Below, in pieces: positions 35,501 to 41,714 of a DNA stretch of 64,000 nt. The DNA comes from Cristatella mucedo (lineage: Eukaryota; Bryozoa; Phylactolaemata; Cristatellidae), in NCBI GenBank assembly GCA_009760855.2, contig WPIO01000017.1, forward strand, positions 4,022,501 to 4,086,500, given 5' to 3'. The stretch's first letter is position 1; the number at the start of each line of letters is the position of its first letter. Under the pieces are notes generated by a model. It saw nothing but the letters and a program-made list of their open reading frames with translations. It was not told the DNA's origin and did not search any database. The translations under genes were made by a program, and so were the position numbers.

Positions 35501-36856
35501 CAATACAATTAAACTTATCGACGACGTTAAGAAGATGCCAATGACGGCAAAAGCAGCATCAACAGAGCCACTGGTCGTGGCAGAGCCATATGCCTGGAAA
35601 CCACAGATGATCCAGTCAGTGCCGGCAGTTGCTAGCAAAGATAGATTGAATGCCAGTGAATGGGTGCATTCGTCCGGCTGGGTCTCTACTGCCAGTTTCG
35701 CTGACATTCACAAATAATGGCCCCCACAGCCACAAATTCTAATAGTACGAAAAGGTCAACACGGGGCTTGAGAAATAAGAGAGCAAGCCTTGAAAAAAGG
35801 CCGTACGTGCAAGAGAGCAAGCAGTGACGACGACATCAAGACTCTATGTAGGACAGCAGCAGAGCCTTCTGACAAAGTTGCAATGCACTTGCATATATAA
35901 CAAGCTGCAAACTGCTAACTAGGCGAGCACAGATCGAAGCAGTCCAATTGTATGTTATTTGCATTGTCGAAGTATGTTATTTGCATGTTTTTGTGCCTAA
36001 GGATGCTTTGTTTATCATACTTAGGCGGCTAATGGTTATTACTCACCCTGTAGAAAGTTGTAAAGCGCCTACATAGTTTGAAGTTCTCTTATAGCGCTAT
36101 ATTAACCGAATTATTAAGAATACTAATACTAATTATTATTATTAAAGTATCACCAACATTCTAACAAAAAATAATAATTAAGTGAGCGGGTGGTCCTGTA
36201 AAAAATGGCCTATTCGTGGAGGAAGAAAAAATCGCTCTAAGACATAAAAATGGCATCAAGTAACCACCGCGTCTACTGAAACAAGAGTGGAGCGATTGTG
36301 GTCATAAACGTATTCATCCAGCAGAAATCAACGCTATCAGATACGGTACTTGACCAGCTGACATAACTAGGTTCCTTAGTAGGATCGCAAAATGGATTAG
36401 CAGGTACCCTCCAGTCTGAGAGGCGCACTAGGTTTTCGCGTATCCGTCTGTCGCCGCACGTCGGCCAGCTTAACACGCGTCTGGGTGCAGACGGACTGCA
36501 AATCGCGGAAAGTATGGCTCTATCTGTTCACAGGTAAAGAGCTTCACCATGTGTAACATTAAAGGCAAGCTCCATAACTAAAAGGATAAAAAATAACGTC
36601 AATCTATTCGCTCGGTTAGACGTGGGAGCTGCATTTAGAGCCGTGCACGTTCAGGGGGCGGAGCACAGCAGAATATCCGCCGCGCGCCATTAAGCGAGAG
36701 GAGCATCTATTTGTTCGTACATGCTCCTACGAGAGGCGCGAATGAAATTCATACTAGACAATACGCTCGTAACAAACCGTAGTCTGGATCCGGCTGCACT
36801 GTGTTAATCCGAAGATACTCCCGAAATTTAGTCACGGAGAGAAGCTGCTCCGCCAT
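6309..36856 (-). CDS. ACY1: Aminoacylase-1 (N-acyl-L-amino-acid amidohydrolase), complete, 13 coding exons
   Basis: This cytosolic zinc enzyme of the M20 family hydrolyses N-acetylated amino acids to free amino acids. Coding exons on the minus strand: 36856-36778, 34177-34113, 29114-29010, 28161-28090, 27967-27945, 23379-23213, 21596-21540, 19784-19711, 18957-18908, 15195-15132, 13302-13153, 8664-8524, 6458-6309. All 12 introns are GT-AG, phases join without a break, and the total is 1197 nt (398 residues plus TGA; human ACY1 has 408). By alignment from memory with human ACY1 at a constant offset of 5, the metal ligands are His75, Asp108, Glu143, Glu170 and His368. Asp77 and the general base Glu142 (in PDEEIGG) are present, as is the dimer-interface catalytic His201 (in NPGHGSQF). 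Introns run from 122 bp to about 5.0 kb and hold most of the LINE and SINE copies. Nothing suggests inactivation. The start Met in [13 protein letters not shown] was chosen by alignment; an in-frame ATG at 36937 would add 27 residues. Confidence 0.93.
7084..7621 (+). repeat. LINE-A 3' end, young, 5'-truncated (ACY1 intron 12)
   Basis: It has an open frame for the last ~85 residues ([38 protein letters not shown]) and the full 3' UTR and tail, ending in about ten ATT units. It is very similar to the copies at 40.2 and 54.7 kb, so it is likely a recent insertion. Antisense to ACY1. Confidence 0.88.
8055..8166 (+). repeat. Orphan LINE tail
   Basis: CTCTTGCAGTGAGTTCTAAA then GAGATTTGGTTCTCTTAGGA and a TTATTATT end resemble only the last ~100 bp of the LINE-A/SINE-A 3' region. 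Diverged. In ACY1 intron 12. Confidence 0.6.
8524..8664 (-). CDS. ACY1: ACY1 exon 12 (residues 303-349)
   Basis: Acceptor TTGCTCTCTGTGCAG, donor GAG|GTAAAT. It encodes [20 protein letters not shown] and [14 protein letters not shown], matching VTPTDDSNPWWAAF and PAATDNRYIR of the family. Forty-seven codons, phase 0. Confidence 0.93.
9178..9306 (+). repeat. SINE-A (tRNA-like head, LINE-A-type tail)
   Basis: An A-box like TGGTCCAGCGG and a B-box like GGGCTCGAGC lie at tRNA spacing. AGAGATTAAGTTCCCTTGGG and GTGCTATGTCAATG follow, homologous to the LINE-A tail. Inside ACY1 intron 11. A polymerase III promoter is inferred from the boxes. Confidence 0.75.
9327..9445 (+). repeat. SINE-A, second copy directly behind the first
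   Basis: AAGGTGCTCGCC starts the head, GAGGTCGTGGGCTCGACCCC is the B-box region, and GGAGATTAAGTTCTCGTATG is the tail. It carries an extra segment (AAGGTAATTGCATTTGCGAC) between the boxes that is also partly seen at 23.87 kb, suggesting a subfamily. Confidence 0.65.
10555..11096 (+). repeat. LINE-A 3' end, degenerate (ACY1 intron 11)
   Basis: It matches the LINE-A C-terminal ORF and tail (TGGAGACCGTGCC, AAAGCCTGGAACTCACTTCC, ATTTAAAAAGAAATTTAAAA) but the frame is broken. A short internal duplication (TGACTTGACCACATCC then CAACTTGACCACATTT) lies at about 10790-10820. It ends in ATTATTATTATTA. Confidence 0.8.
11097..12214. other. Part of ACY1 intron 11, no recognised feature
   Basis: No exon, repeat boundary or family match that I can support. 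Translations are short and interrupted. A trace of an old retroelement is possible but not demonstrable by eye. Confidence 0.35.
12215..12568 (+). repeat. LINE-B 3' end
   Basis: The frame reads [40 protein letters not shown] and [15 protein letters not shown]. This matches the C-terminus of the nested LINE-B copy at 44.2-45.4 kb. It ends in GAGTTACAGACGGAGATACA, the LINE-B 3' end. Confidence 0.8.
12782..12804. repeat. (CT)n microsatellite
   Basis: A pure CT tract of about 11 units in ACY1 intron 11. Confidence 0.95.
13153..13302 (-). CDS. ACY1: ACY1 exon 11 (residues 253-302)
   Basis: Acceptor GTTCGTCCTCGTAG, donor AAT|GTGAGT. It encodes [20 protein letters not shown] and [20 protein letters not shown], then [10 protein letters not shown]. 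The NVVPA block is the M20 lid-domain signature; the Asn in it is also conserved. Fifty codons, phase 0 both sides. Confidence 0.92.
13916..14755 (-). repeat. LINE-A copy, older subfamily, C-terminal RT part open
   Basis: The minus strand has an open frame (14755-14063) reading [40 protein letters not shown] and [20 protein letters not shown]. Its tail ends in ATTATTATTATAATTA at 13916-13936. It is 5'-truncated before the YADD motif and lies in sense with ACY1, in intron 10. Confidence 0.82.
15132..15195 (-). CDS. ACY1: ACY1 exon 10 (residues 231-252)
   Basis: Acceptor CTTCTGTTTTAG, donor CAAG|GTGAAG. It encodes [20 protein letters not shown] then K, the dimerisation-domain strand equivalent to GSVTSVNLTKLEGG. 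The first base completes Arg231. Leaves in phase 0. Confidence 0.85.
15530..15845 (+). repeat. LINE-A 3' end, strongly degenerate
   Basis: AATCCTCTGGAGACCGTGCC is followed by remnants of the C-terminal frame. The tail-like GTGCCTAGAAAGAGATTT and TTCTCTCGGGCATTACACG come last. It starts immediately upstream of the acceptor side of exon 10 in plus orientation. Confidence 0.55.
16165..16772 (+). repeat. LINE-A internal fragment, degenerate
   Basis: It reads [55 protein letters not shown] and [20 protein letters not shown] in shifting frames, i.e. the region just after the RT catalytic motif to near the C-terminus. It breaks off at about 16770, where an antisense LINE-B fragment begins. Confidence 0.75.
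16770..17600 (-). repeat. LINE-B fragment including RT catalytic motif, degenerate
   Basis: The minus strand reads [59 protein letters not shown] (catalytic YADD) and [20 protein letters not shown]. Frames are interrupted near 17190 and 17515. The 3' end of the family is missing; the fragment ends at HKARHGLA exactly at the LINE-A junction. In ACY1 intron 9. Confidence 0.82.
17601..18120. other. Part of ACY1 intron 9, no recognised feature
   Basis: AT-rich intronic DNA without a coding or repeat signal I can support. Confidence 0.4.
18121..18218 (+). repeat. Direct repeat, two ~40-bp units 18 bp apart
   Basis: Units 18121-18160 and 18179-18218 share ATGATACAAAGCTGTTAGAT and AGYGCAAAATCGACMTTACT with about three differences. 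A local duplication inside ACY1 intron 9. Confidence 0.85.
18841..18888 (+). repeat. Three 16-bp tandem units next to ACY1 exon 9
   Basis: The unit GCTGGATGCGAGGTCC occurs twice perfectly and a third time with changes (GCTGGATGCAAGGCCC). The array ends about 20 bp beyond the exon 9 donor, on the intron 9 side. Confidence 0.85.
18908..18957 (-). CDS. ACY1: ACY1 exon 9 (residues 215-231)
   Basis: Acceptor GGGCTTTTTCCAG, donor AATCG|GTGAGG. It encodes [16 protein letters not shown] and the first two bases of Arg231, matching the lid-domain helix KVVNSILAFREKEWQRL of human ACY1. Confidence 0.85.
19245..19340 (+). repeat. Orphan LINE tail, diverged
   Basis: AGTGCCCAGAAAGAGATATA, ACTCTCGGAGGG and an ATTATTATAA end resemble the LINE-A tail. 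Located in ACY1 intron 8. Confidence 0.5.
19711..19784 (-). CDS. ACY1: ACY1 exon 8 (residues 190-214, catalytic-interface His201)
   Basis: Acceptor TTGCTGCTGCAG, donor GTG|GTACGT. It encodes [20 protein letters not shown] then GEKV. His201 in the PGHGS motif corresponds to human His206, which reaches into the active site of the partner subunit. Leaves in phase 0. Confidence 0.92.
20320..20470 (+). repeat. SINE-B copy, head truncated
   Basis: It has a B-box like GCGTTCGAATCC and the family body (GGCTCTTCTGCCACTATACA, AAGAGGCTGTTAAATCAGCT), then a short ATTATTAG end. The A-box part is diverged. ACY1 intron 7. Confidence 0.7.
20684..20702. repeat. (CT)n microsatellite
   Basis: A pure TC/CT run of about nine units in ACY1 intron 7. 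Confidence 0.9.
21540..21596 (-). CDS. ACY1: ACY1 exon 7 (residues 171-190, split Trp)
   Basis: Acceptor ATATTTATAG, donor TGGT|GTAAGA. It encodes [18 protein letters not shown], matching the ANPTDAFTVFYSERSPWW region of the family. The last base T joins GG of exon 8 to make the second Trp. The neighbouring GT two bases earlier would give a stop in exon 8 and was rejected. Confidence 0.88.
22255..22440 (+). repeat. SINE-C copy
   Basis: It shares AACAGCAGGAAGATACTGAA, CAGGTCGTGGGCTC, AGTAGACACTCAAGCCTGCA and TTGCAATGCAAGGCTGGAAT with the sequence at 24855-25075. B-box-like GTCGTGGGCTCAGTCC. Two copies define the family in this window; the tRNA origin is likely but weaker than for SINE-A and SINE-B. 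Confidence 0.65.
23213..23379 (-). CDS. ACY1: ACY1 exon 6 (residues 115-170, catalytic Glu142/Glu143)
   Basis: Acceptor TGCATCTGCAG, donor GAAG|GTGCTC. It encodes [37 protein letters not shown] and FALDE. The PDEEIGG motif supplies the general base Glu142 and the ligand Glu143; Glu170 of FALDEG is another ligand. Leaves in phase 1. The donor is weak, but the join to exon 7 restores the Gly of LDEG. Confidence 0.93.
23825..24000 (+). repeat. SINE-A copy with G-run
   Basis: Head TGTTTAAGGTGCTCGCCCC, body with GACCAAGGTC then a run of about 12 G, and tail GCGCCTAAATAGAGATTAAG with TCCTCTTAGGGCC. The CATATGTGAA segment is duplicated (about 23913-23938). ACY1 intron 5. Confidence 0.72.
24130..24245 (+). 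repeat. Orphan LINE/SINE tail
   Basis: TTCTCTTGCAGTGATGTGTA, AAGCACCTGGATAATGATTA and ATTACTATTATTATTATAAT form a tail-only copy behind the SINE-A at 23.8-24.0 kb. Confidence 0.6.
24855..25075 (+). repeat. SINE-C copy, more complete
   Basis: It starts with A-box-like TTAGCTCAGCGAATGCCTCA and has B-box-like GGTCGTCGGCTCCAGTCC. It continues with GACACTCAGGCCCGCATTGC and ends near TTCCCCGTGATTTTTCACGG, a small inverted repeat. ACY1 intron 5. Confidence 0.65.
25733..25920 (+). repeat. Imperfect tandem duplication, ~90-bp units
   Basis: GCATCTGTTATCCCTAGGCA and AAGGCTATTGATCGGTCTCA in the second unit (from about 25826) repeat the first (from about 25735). The shared CAAGCAGCAAGGT and TTTATCAGC/TTCATCAGC ends fit a local duplication with later AGCAAG slippage. 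Confidence 0.75.
26530..26690 (-). repeat. Orphan LINE tail, antisense
   Basis: AATAATAATAATGTCGTGTA, TAGCACCCTAAAAGAACTTA and GGGGCGTTACGACTCGCTGC are the reverse of the LINE tail, with the internal part resembling 4021-4085. Diverged. Confidence 0.55.
27336..27595 (+). repeat. LINE-A RT fragment, degenerate
   Basis: The translation [18 protein letters not shown] and [18 protein letters not shown] matches LDLSAAFDTIDHKVLLERLL and SRLGITGTALQWFRSYLSG of intact LINE-A. It covers only the palm entry of the RT. ACY1 intron 5. Confidence 0.65.
27625..27765 (-). repeat. SINE-B copy, antisense to plus
   Basis: GCAGAAGAGCCTTAATGGCT, ATAACCACC and GGATTCGAACTCACGACCTC are the reverse complement of the SINE-B body and B-box; CACCTTACCTCCTGGGCTAT is the A-box side. 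It lies 180 bp from the ACY1 microexon 5. Confidence 0.78.
27945..27967 (-). CDS. ACY1: ACY1 exon 5, 23-nt microexon (residues 108-115, bridging Asp108)
   Basis: Acceptor CTACTTTGCAG, perfect donor GTGAGT. It encodes DMKCVGI and two bases of Gln115; exon 6 supplies the final G. Asp108 is the ligand that bridges the two zinc ions, so the exon cannot be skipped without loss of activity, and skipping would shift the frame. Confidence 0.9.
28090..28161 (-). CDS. ACY1: ACY1 exon 4 (residues 84-107)
   Basis: Acceptor ATCGTCTTCAG, donor CAG|GTGGGT. It encodes [12 protein letters not shown] and [10 protein letters not shown], the WxxDPFxA and IYARGxQD blocks typical of M20 enzymes. 24 codons, phase 0 both sides. 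The intron to exon 5 is only 122 bp, the shortest of the gene. Confidence 0.92.
28868..28985 (+). repeat. Orphan LINE-A 3' UTR and tail
   Basis: CACTAACCATTCGATCATGC, TTCCTTTACAGCAAGTGTAA and AGTGCCTAGAAAGAGATCAA correspond to the last ~120 bp of LINE-A. It ends 25 bp before ACY1 exon 3 on the intron 3 side. Confidence 0.7.
29010..29114 (-). CDS. ACY1: ACY1 exon 3 (residues 49-83, zinc ligand His75)
   Basis: Acceptor CATTTCATTTGCAG, consensus donor GTGAGT. It encodes [20 protein letters not shown], then HIDVVPVF, holding the zinc ligand His75 and the catalytic Asp77 of the SHxDVVP motif. Phase 0 on both sides, 35 codons. Confidence 0.93.
29580..29735 (+). repeat. SINE-B copy, diverged
   Basis: GGGTCGTGGGTTCGGGTCAT (B-box region), AGTAATAGCC and CTTCTTCTGCTGATATATAA, then AAGGCTGTCGAATCAGCC, follow the SINE-B plan with many changes. 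ACY1 intron 2. Confidence 0.6.
30237..30488 (-). other. Unrecognised open frame in ACY1 intron 2
   Basis: The minus-strand 83-codon frame contains [20 protein letters not shown] then [15 protein letters not shown] and looks protein-like rather than low-complexity. I cannot place it in a family. It has no obvious splice sites joining it to ACY1. It may be a relic of a mobile element or a processed pseudogene. Confidence 0.2.
30890..31060 (+). repeat. SINE-B copy with clear A- and B-boxes
   Basis: A-box TTAGCTCAGGGATAAGG and B-box GTGGGTTCAAGCCC stand 45 bp apart as in tRNA. GGTGGTGATAGCTGTTAAGG and GAGGCTGTTGAACTGCTGAA form the body. Best-preserved head of the family in this window. ACY1 intron 2. 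Confidence 0.82.
31245..32440 (-). repeat. LINE-A copy, degenerate, with microsatellite inside
   Basis: The minus strand reads [19 protein letters not shown] (about 32390-32330), [20 protein letters not shown] and [19 protein letters not shown] (about 32110-31970). The tail remnant ATTATTATAATAATAATAGT lies at 31252. Frames are broken throughout. Sense with ACY1, intron 2. Confidence 0.72.
31792..31882. repeat. (TA)n then (TACA)n microsatellite
   Basis: About ten TA units pass into TACATTACATACATACATAC repeats, within the 3' half of the degenerate LINE-A copy. Confidence 0.92.
32505..32567. repeat. (CA)n microsatellite
   Basis: A CA tract of about 30 units with one CAGACA interruption, just outside the 5' side of the degenerate LINE-A copy. 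Confidence 0.95.
33065..33790 (+). repeat. LINE-A copy, degenerate
   Basis: CACATCAGCTCAAGTCGAGT begins the SSxxKSAYFQL region. Later pieces include GTGACATCCCATCTTAACTT and GACCTGCACTGGCTTCTCAA, and the tail GTACCTAGAAAGAGATTTAG ends in TTATTATTATAAT. Many stops and indels. ACY1 intron 2. Confidence 0.75.
33806..33945 (+). repeat. SINE-A copy
   Basis: A-box TGGTGCAGCGGTTAAGG, B-box TCGCGGGCTCGAGCCCCG, tail GCACCTGAATAGTGATTAAG, TTCTCTTAGGGCGCTATAAA, then a short TATA run. It sits right behind the tail of the preceding LINE-A, 170 bp from ACY1 exon 2. Confidence 0.82.
34113..34177 (-). CDS. ACY1: ACY1 exon 2 (residues 27-48)
   Basis: Acceptor TTTGTGTTTTAG, donor GAG|GTATCC. It encodes [20 protein letters not shown] then FE, corresponding to the AVAFFEETARQLGL helix of the family. 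Enters in phase 1 and leaves in phase 0. The donor is non-optimal, but exon 3 joins in frame exactly here. Confidence 0.85.
34415..35201 (+). repeat. LINE-A 3' end interrupted by a tail-only insertion
   Basis: The frame [49 protein letters not shown] is followed by the 3' UTR and an ATTATTATT end. At 34971-35060 a 90-bp antisense tail piece splits the 3' UTR. A stop (TAG at about 34759) replaces the usual Tyr codon after FSS. ACY1 intron 1, antisense to the gene. Confidence 0.88.
34965..35066 (-). mobile_element. Tail-only LINE insertion with 6-bp target-site duplication
   Basis: AACCAT occurs at 34965-34970 and again at 35061-35066. Between them lies the reverse complement of the LINE-A terminal ~90 bp (ATT repeats, GATAAAGCGCCCCAAGAAAA, CTCAATCTCTTTCTAGGCGC, TTTACATTTGCTGCAAAGGG). 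In an uninterrupted copy the host 3' UTR reads CTAACCATGTTATTC, so the insertion site is unambiguous. Confidence 0.9.
35202..36049. other. Part of ACY1 intron 1, unassigned
   Basis: Overlapping open frames of about 90 codons exist on both strands at 35424-35717. The minus-strand one is hydrophobic ([20 protein letters not shown]). I recognise neither and see no splice signals that would join them to a gene. Confidence 0.3.
36050..36150 (+). repeat. Orphan LINE/SINE tail
   Basis: AAAGCGCCTACATAGTTTGA, AGTTCTCTTATAGCGCTATA, and then an ATTATTATTATT end after some changes. ACY1 intron 1. Confidence 0.65.
36778..36856 (-). CDS. ACY1: ACY1 exon 1 (residues 1-26 plus first base of codon 27)
   Basis: It encodes [20 protein letters not shown] then QPDPDY, matching the N-terminal SVTLFRQYLRIRTVQP block of aminoacylase-1. 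The donor reads G|GTTTGT, rather weak, leaving phase 1. The ATG has G at +4 but C at -3. The frame is open upstream, so a longer N-terminus cannot be excluded. Confidence 0.85.
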
Positions 36857-37160
36857 GTGCGCTCGTATGTGTCGCGCTGGCAAATGACGACGACTTTCGA
36901 AAGCACGAAATGGCGATCCAGAGCTGCCAGAAAACACGCAAATCTAACGCTGCATGAGTGAACGGCGCCAACCTTAATGACATATAACGACAGTATCAGG
37001 ACTTGTTTAGACGCTAAAGCATGCACGCAAACTACAGAACGCGGCTTCGCTCCGCCCCTACCCGTTCTCAGCCGGAAGTAAGGTGCTAGGGCCTCGCTGA
37101 AAATAGGACGGATGGGGGAGGGGGGTAATACTAGTCGACATTCGTCTAGCATCCTAAGTG
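36857..37160 (-). promoter_or_regulatory. ACY1: Probable ACY1 5' UTR and promoter region
   Basis: This is the DNA immediately upstream of the ACY1 start, richer in CpG than the surrounding introns and free of recognisable repeats. No TATA box is evident. The assignment rests on position only. Confidence 0.35.
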
Positions 37161-37929
37161 AGCTAAATCCATTTTTGACATTTCATGTATACTTGACAGG
37201 AAGAATATTTAGTGGTTAGTGATAGCAACCACAATGTCGGCCAGCATAAGCACACCAAACGACAAGAGGGTCAGTGATAGAGAGTTTTCGCGTTCCAGCC
37301 CGCGAGATTGGGTACGCGTTCGCGTGCATGTTGACTTCGCCGTGGTATAATAATAACACTAATGCAGGTGTTATAGTGACCTCAGAGAGATATCTGGGGT
37401 TGGAGCAATCAGAAGTAGAACGGGTCAGGAATTCTGGGCCGATTTAGTAACACACTCAACCGAGTCGACCGGGTGGGAAAAAAGGATTTGAATATGTGGC
37501 GACCAGAAATAGGCCATTACGCGCCCTGTTCTCACATTTATACTACGGCTCTGAACATGTCGAGCAGCAACGCTACGTGGCTGAGCACCTTCGGATATGC
37601 ACGCGAGGCCAGTCACAGATCATATCGAATCTTGCAAAACAAATAACGCTGCTGCTACTAATTATGGCGATTGGATTTGCACCCTAGTAGTAGGGTTCAC
37701 TAGCCCGGGCAGTCGATACATGATACGACGAGCTTGGGGTCATCCAGCTACGCCAAGCCTGCCCTTTGACTGGGGGGGAGGATGTGTTGCGAGAGCATTG
37801 CGTTGCGACGGCCGGCGAAAGTTCTTGAGACGTTCTTACGTGATCGCTGTCTTTAGTGTGTTTGCTCGCCTTCCGTTGCCACCCTGCAGGGCCAGGTTTC
37901 GGAGCCAAAGCAACCCTGAAGATTGCTAG
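37161..37929. other. Intergenic DNA, unassigned
   Basis: Short open frames around 37500-37930 on both strands lack recognisable motifs. I see no repeat family that I can support here. Confidence 0.35.
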
Positions 37930-38100
37930 AAAAGATTCTCGCTAAGCAACTCACAGAAGTGTGCCTTCAGCTCCTATGCTCCCAAAGCTTCGAACTCACG
38001 ACCAACTGGTGTCACGAATTCCACGACTTGACGACACTAAGTGAAAGACGCTAAAAACAAACATCTCCTGACAGCATTTTCTCTTGCCTTGTGAATTTCC
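37930..38100 (+). repeat. LINE-A fragment, strongly degenerate
   Basis: AGCTCCTATGCTCCCAAAGC, TTCGAACTCACGACC and GACTTGACGACACTAAGTGA, then ACATCTCCTGACAGCATTTT, follow the order of the LINE-A C-terminal coding end. Confidence 0.55.
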
Positions 38101-38227
38101 CATGTGCACTGATGTTTGCTGAAGTAGAGCGTTCGCTCACAAACAAATTCACGTGGACCCTATGCAAATACCTCATCGTTTTTATTATTATGGAGCATGT
38201 GGAAAAGAATTATTGTAGAGAAAATTT

Positions 38228-38605
<378 letters not shown>

Positions 38606-40234
38606 GATCGTAAGATCCTAATCGGGGGGGGGGGTGAAGGTAACGGTTGGTCTGTACCCAGGCAAGGTTCGGTTGGCTTGAACCGGGCGTCTATAATGAG
38701 GGTAAGTGGTCACAGGCTAGGCCGGGGTCGGACCTACGGCATGGCCGGATGTTCGGTGACGTGAGGTCACCGGGGCTCTTGGGTAGGAGAAGTTGGCCGA
38801 GTAAGTCGTGGTGTTGGCGGCTCCCGGTCTCGCCGAGTTATGCACCTGGATTCGTGCAGGCGTGCTCCGGCGATGCTGTCACGCACGCAAGGGAACGAGT
38901 ACCCAAGGCCCGAGCGGAGCTGGATAGCACGCTCGCTGTTGCGACTTGTATATTCCGCGTTCCCCGTGTAGCGTGTTCGTGACCCCCCCCCCCAGTGTGT
39001 TGGCGTCTTTCGGCGGAAGCTCTCGACTGTGGTGGACGTTGACTCCGACTAGCCAAGCAGTTACTCAGCTAGCCGGATCTTTTACGGTGTACGCTCGTAC
39101 TGTTGGATTCGGAGTCGGTACAACGGCAGGACTGCGGAAGCCGACTGACCAACTAACACGTTTGTTTGCGCTTGCTGCTTCGTCTTGCGCCCCTGTAGTG
39201 TACTTTGTTTAGGACCCTCCTGTGGCTTGGTTCGAACATCAGAGAGCCAGCCGATGAACAACGCCAACGGTTTTTTGCTCAAGGCACGGAGCCGCAAGAC
39301 GCACGACTGCCTTCGCCCCCTTCTCACACTCGAGTCTCCTCTCCTCGACTCCGGCTGTCCCTTGGCCGACCCCGATGGTGAATCCACCATCTGTTCACCA
39401 GCGGGTTATCGGCCTCTGTCAACGCCTCATTAGAAGCGGACCACAGCTGTGCACAGGCCCCTTTCGAGGATGCTCCCACCAGCTGTTGAGGAAAGGAGCG
39501 GTACCAGCCCGCATGCAATTGAACTACACCTCCCTGTAGACTTGTTTAGTTCCCTGTTGTTGTTGGCGCATGCGTTATTAGAAAGAGGTTTAACCTGACT
39601 GCCGCTCATCTTACCCTAGCCGAGCGGCTTGGCGAGCGGCAGCTTGGTCCAAGTATAGCGGGTTTGGCGGGAACTAGCCTTTGACCCCTGCAACTCGGCT
39701 ACAGGTTTAGCGATTTGGCTTTGACTGTAACCACATTTGCCCAACCATATGAAGCTCGCTCCAAGTTGGTCGGTGGACACCAGCCAAATGTTCTTTTTAA
39801 TCTACCTATCTACCCTCGGTTCGAGCTCTGCAGCCGAAGTTCAGCCCTTTCCCGTGTTTTCAGTTCCTCTGCAGTTGCTTTTCGGGTCCTAATGTGTAAA
39901 ACTCACTAACGCAATTTTTTTTAGCAACATCCAACACTCCTCGCGATACTGCCACGTGAGACGCGAATCGGACACTTTTCTTATAGCTGTCATACGCTCC
40001 TGCTGCTACTGTACTTAATTCTTTTGCTGTCCTTTCTGGCTCGGCTGTCCGACGCTGCTGCTTCTCACAGACTGCCTTTCCAAGCTATCCTTCTGACCTT
40101 GCTGCTAGCTGCTGTCGAATATGTTTCCGGAAACCAACATCCTACATACAGACTCTGTTTTGGAAGGGCTGAAGTTCCGCCATGAACGCATGAGTGTGCT
40201 GCCTTCGAGCTCTTAGTTGGGCTGGCAAGCGATG
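38606..40234. other. Intergenic DNA, unassigned
   Basis: Moderately GC-rich, with G or C homopolymer runs near 38624 and 38983. Open frames of about 80-110 codons overlap on both strands (38647-39433) without recognisable domains. No repeat family I can support. Confidence 0.35.
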
Positions 40235-40237
40235 AGG

Positions 40238-40923
40238 GAATAATAATAATAATGCACTTGATAAAGCGCCCTCAGAGAACTTAATCTCCCTCTAGGCGCT
40301 TTACGTTTGCTGTAAAGTGAAATGCAATTGAATGGTAAGTAAAATCATGCTTGAAAAACAAACGAAATGAATAATATGGTTAGGGGTGACATGCATAGGG
40401 TCAGCATGCAAATGTGGTTAGTGGCAGCATGCACAGTGTCAGCACTCATAAGCACACGAAGGACGAATCACAGGGAACCGCTAAATGCTGTCCTAAATAG
40501 GTGTGTTTTTAAGTTCCTTTTAAATGTGGTCAGGTCGGGGGATGTTCTGACGCAGGTCGGGAGGGAGTTCCAGGCTGTGGGAGCATACGAACTAAATGCA
40601 CGGTTTCCAAAGGATTTGAGGTTTGTACGAGGTATTGGTAGACTGTTGGATTCCGAAAAGCAGGTGGTACGATGCTTGGCCTGATGGGGTAGTATATCTG
40701 AGAGATAGGCTGGAGCCATAGAATGAAGGGACCTAAAAGTGATCGACAAAACCTTGAAGTCGATCTTGACTGGTAGCCAGTGCAGGTCGGCGAGAAGTGG
40801 AGTAATGTGGCAACTGCGACGCTCACGACAGACAAGCCTAGCTGCGGAGTTTTGCACCAGCTGCAGTCGCCTCATCGCACATGCTGGTAGGCCAGTAAGC
40901 AGTGAGTTGCAAGCTGAAAACAT
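40238..40923 (-). repeat. LINE-A 3' end, young, 5'-truncated
   Basis: The minus-strand frame reads [60 protein letters not shown] and FRTAFSGSL with the normal stop. The tail ends in ATTATTATTATTCC at 40238. A 6-bp deletion removes two residues after WLPVK. Very close to the copies at 7.1 and 54.7 kb. Confidence 0.88.
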
Positions 40924-41189
40924 ATTACAGATTCTTTACTACTCAGTTTGAACTTACGTGCACTCGCGAGCGTGTTGGCTTTCGTGCGTGTGTTCGTGCG
41001 TGTCTGCTTGCGAGAGCGTGTGCGTGCGTGTGAGAGCAAATAAGTCAGCAGTAGTGGTTTTTCCTGCACATCCTCATCCTCAGCCGAGACTGAGAGGCCT
41101 CAGATGAGCCTCGGAGTGATCGGCTCGTACCTGAAGCACGTCATGCCGACATGCCGCAGCGAGAGATGGAGGCCAAGGTCGCCCACGCA

Positions 41190-41290
41190 TCTTAGTTAAG
41201 CCTTGAGCACTCGCACTGTGCGAACCAACAATCGGGTTCGAGTCCTGCACTGGGGGGGGGACGCCGCCTGAGCAACGAACGACATTTATT
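41190..41290 (+). repeat. Possible tRNA-SINE head
   Basis: The B-box-like GGGTTCGAGTCCTGCACTGG (41225-41245) is preceded at a suitable distance by AGTTAAGCCTTGAGCACTCG. The body does not match SINE-B convincingly. Weak call. Confidence 0.35.
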
Positions 41291-41714
41291 GCGAGCAATT
41301 GCAAGCGTAAGATCTGTGTGAAAGTATAAGCATTTAGCTGAAGAAAAGCTGTAAATAGCAATAAATTCGCTGGATCGGACCGGAGGAGATTGATTGAACT
41401 TTTAGTATTTAACCGAGGTCTGTCTGTTTGTGTCTTGCCTACCGTCACGACATCGCAGAGTGTCCTTAGCAAATTTTAAATTTTCGCGAAGCCAGAAAAA
41501 CCTTCCGATGACCCAAGTCTTACGGGAGAAGGTAGTTCTATATAAGGCGAGCCGTTGCTTCTTCAGTTCTGCGTCAGACGTCAAGCTCGCATGGTTATTT
41601 TAATAGCAATCAGCGATAGATCGATGCACTTTTTAGCGATTGGACTTCAAATCTGTTATTATCATTTGCATAAAGCTATACTAACGTAATAGATTTTCTC
41701 CTACAGTTTCATAT

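Noticed and set aside
35424-35717. Overlapping 90-97-codon frames on both strands in ACY1 intron 1
   Set aside because: No recognisable motif on either strand, no splice signals, and neither frame is clearly favoured; kept only as unassigned DNA.
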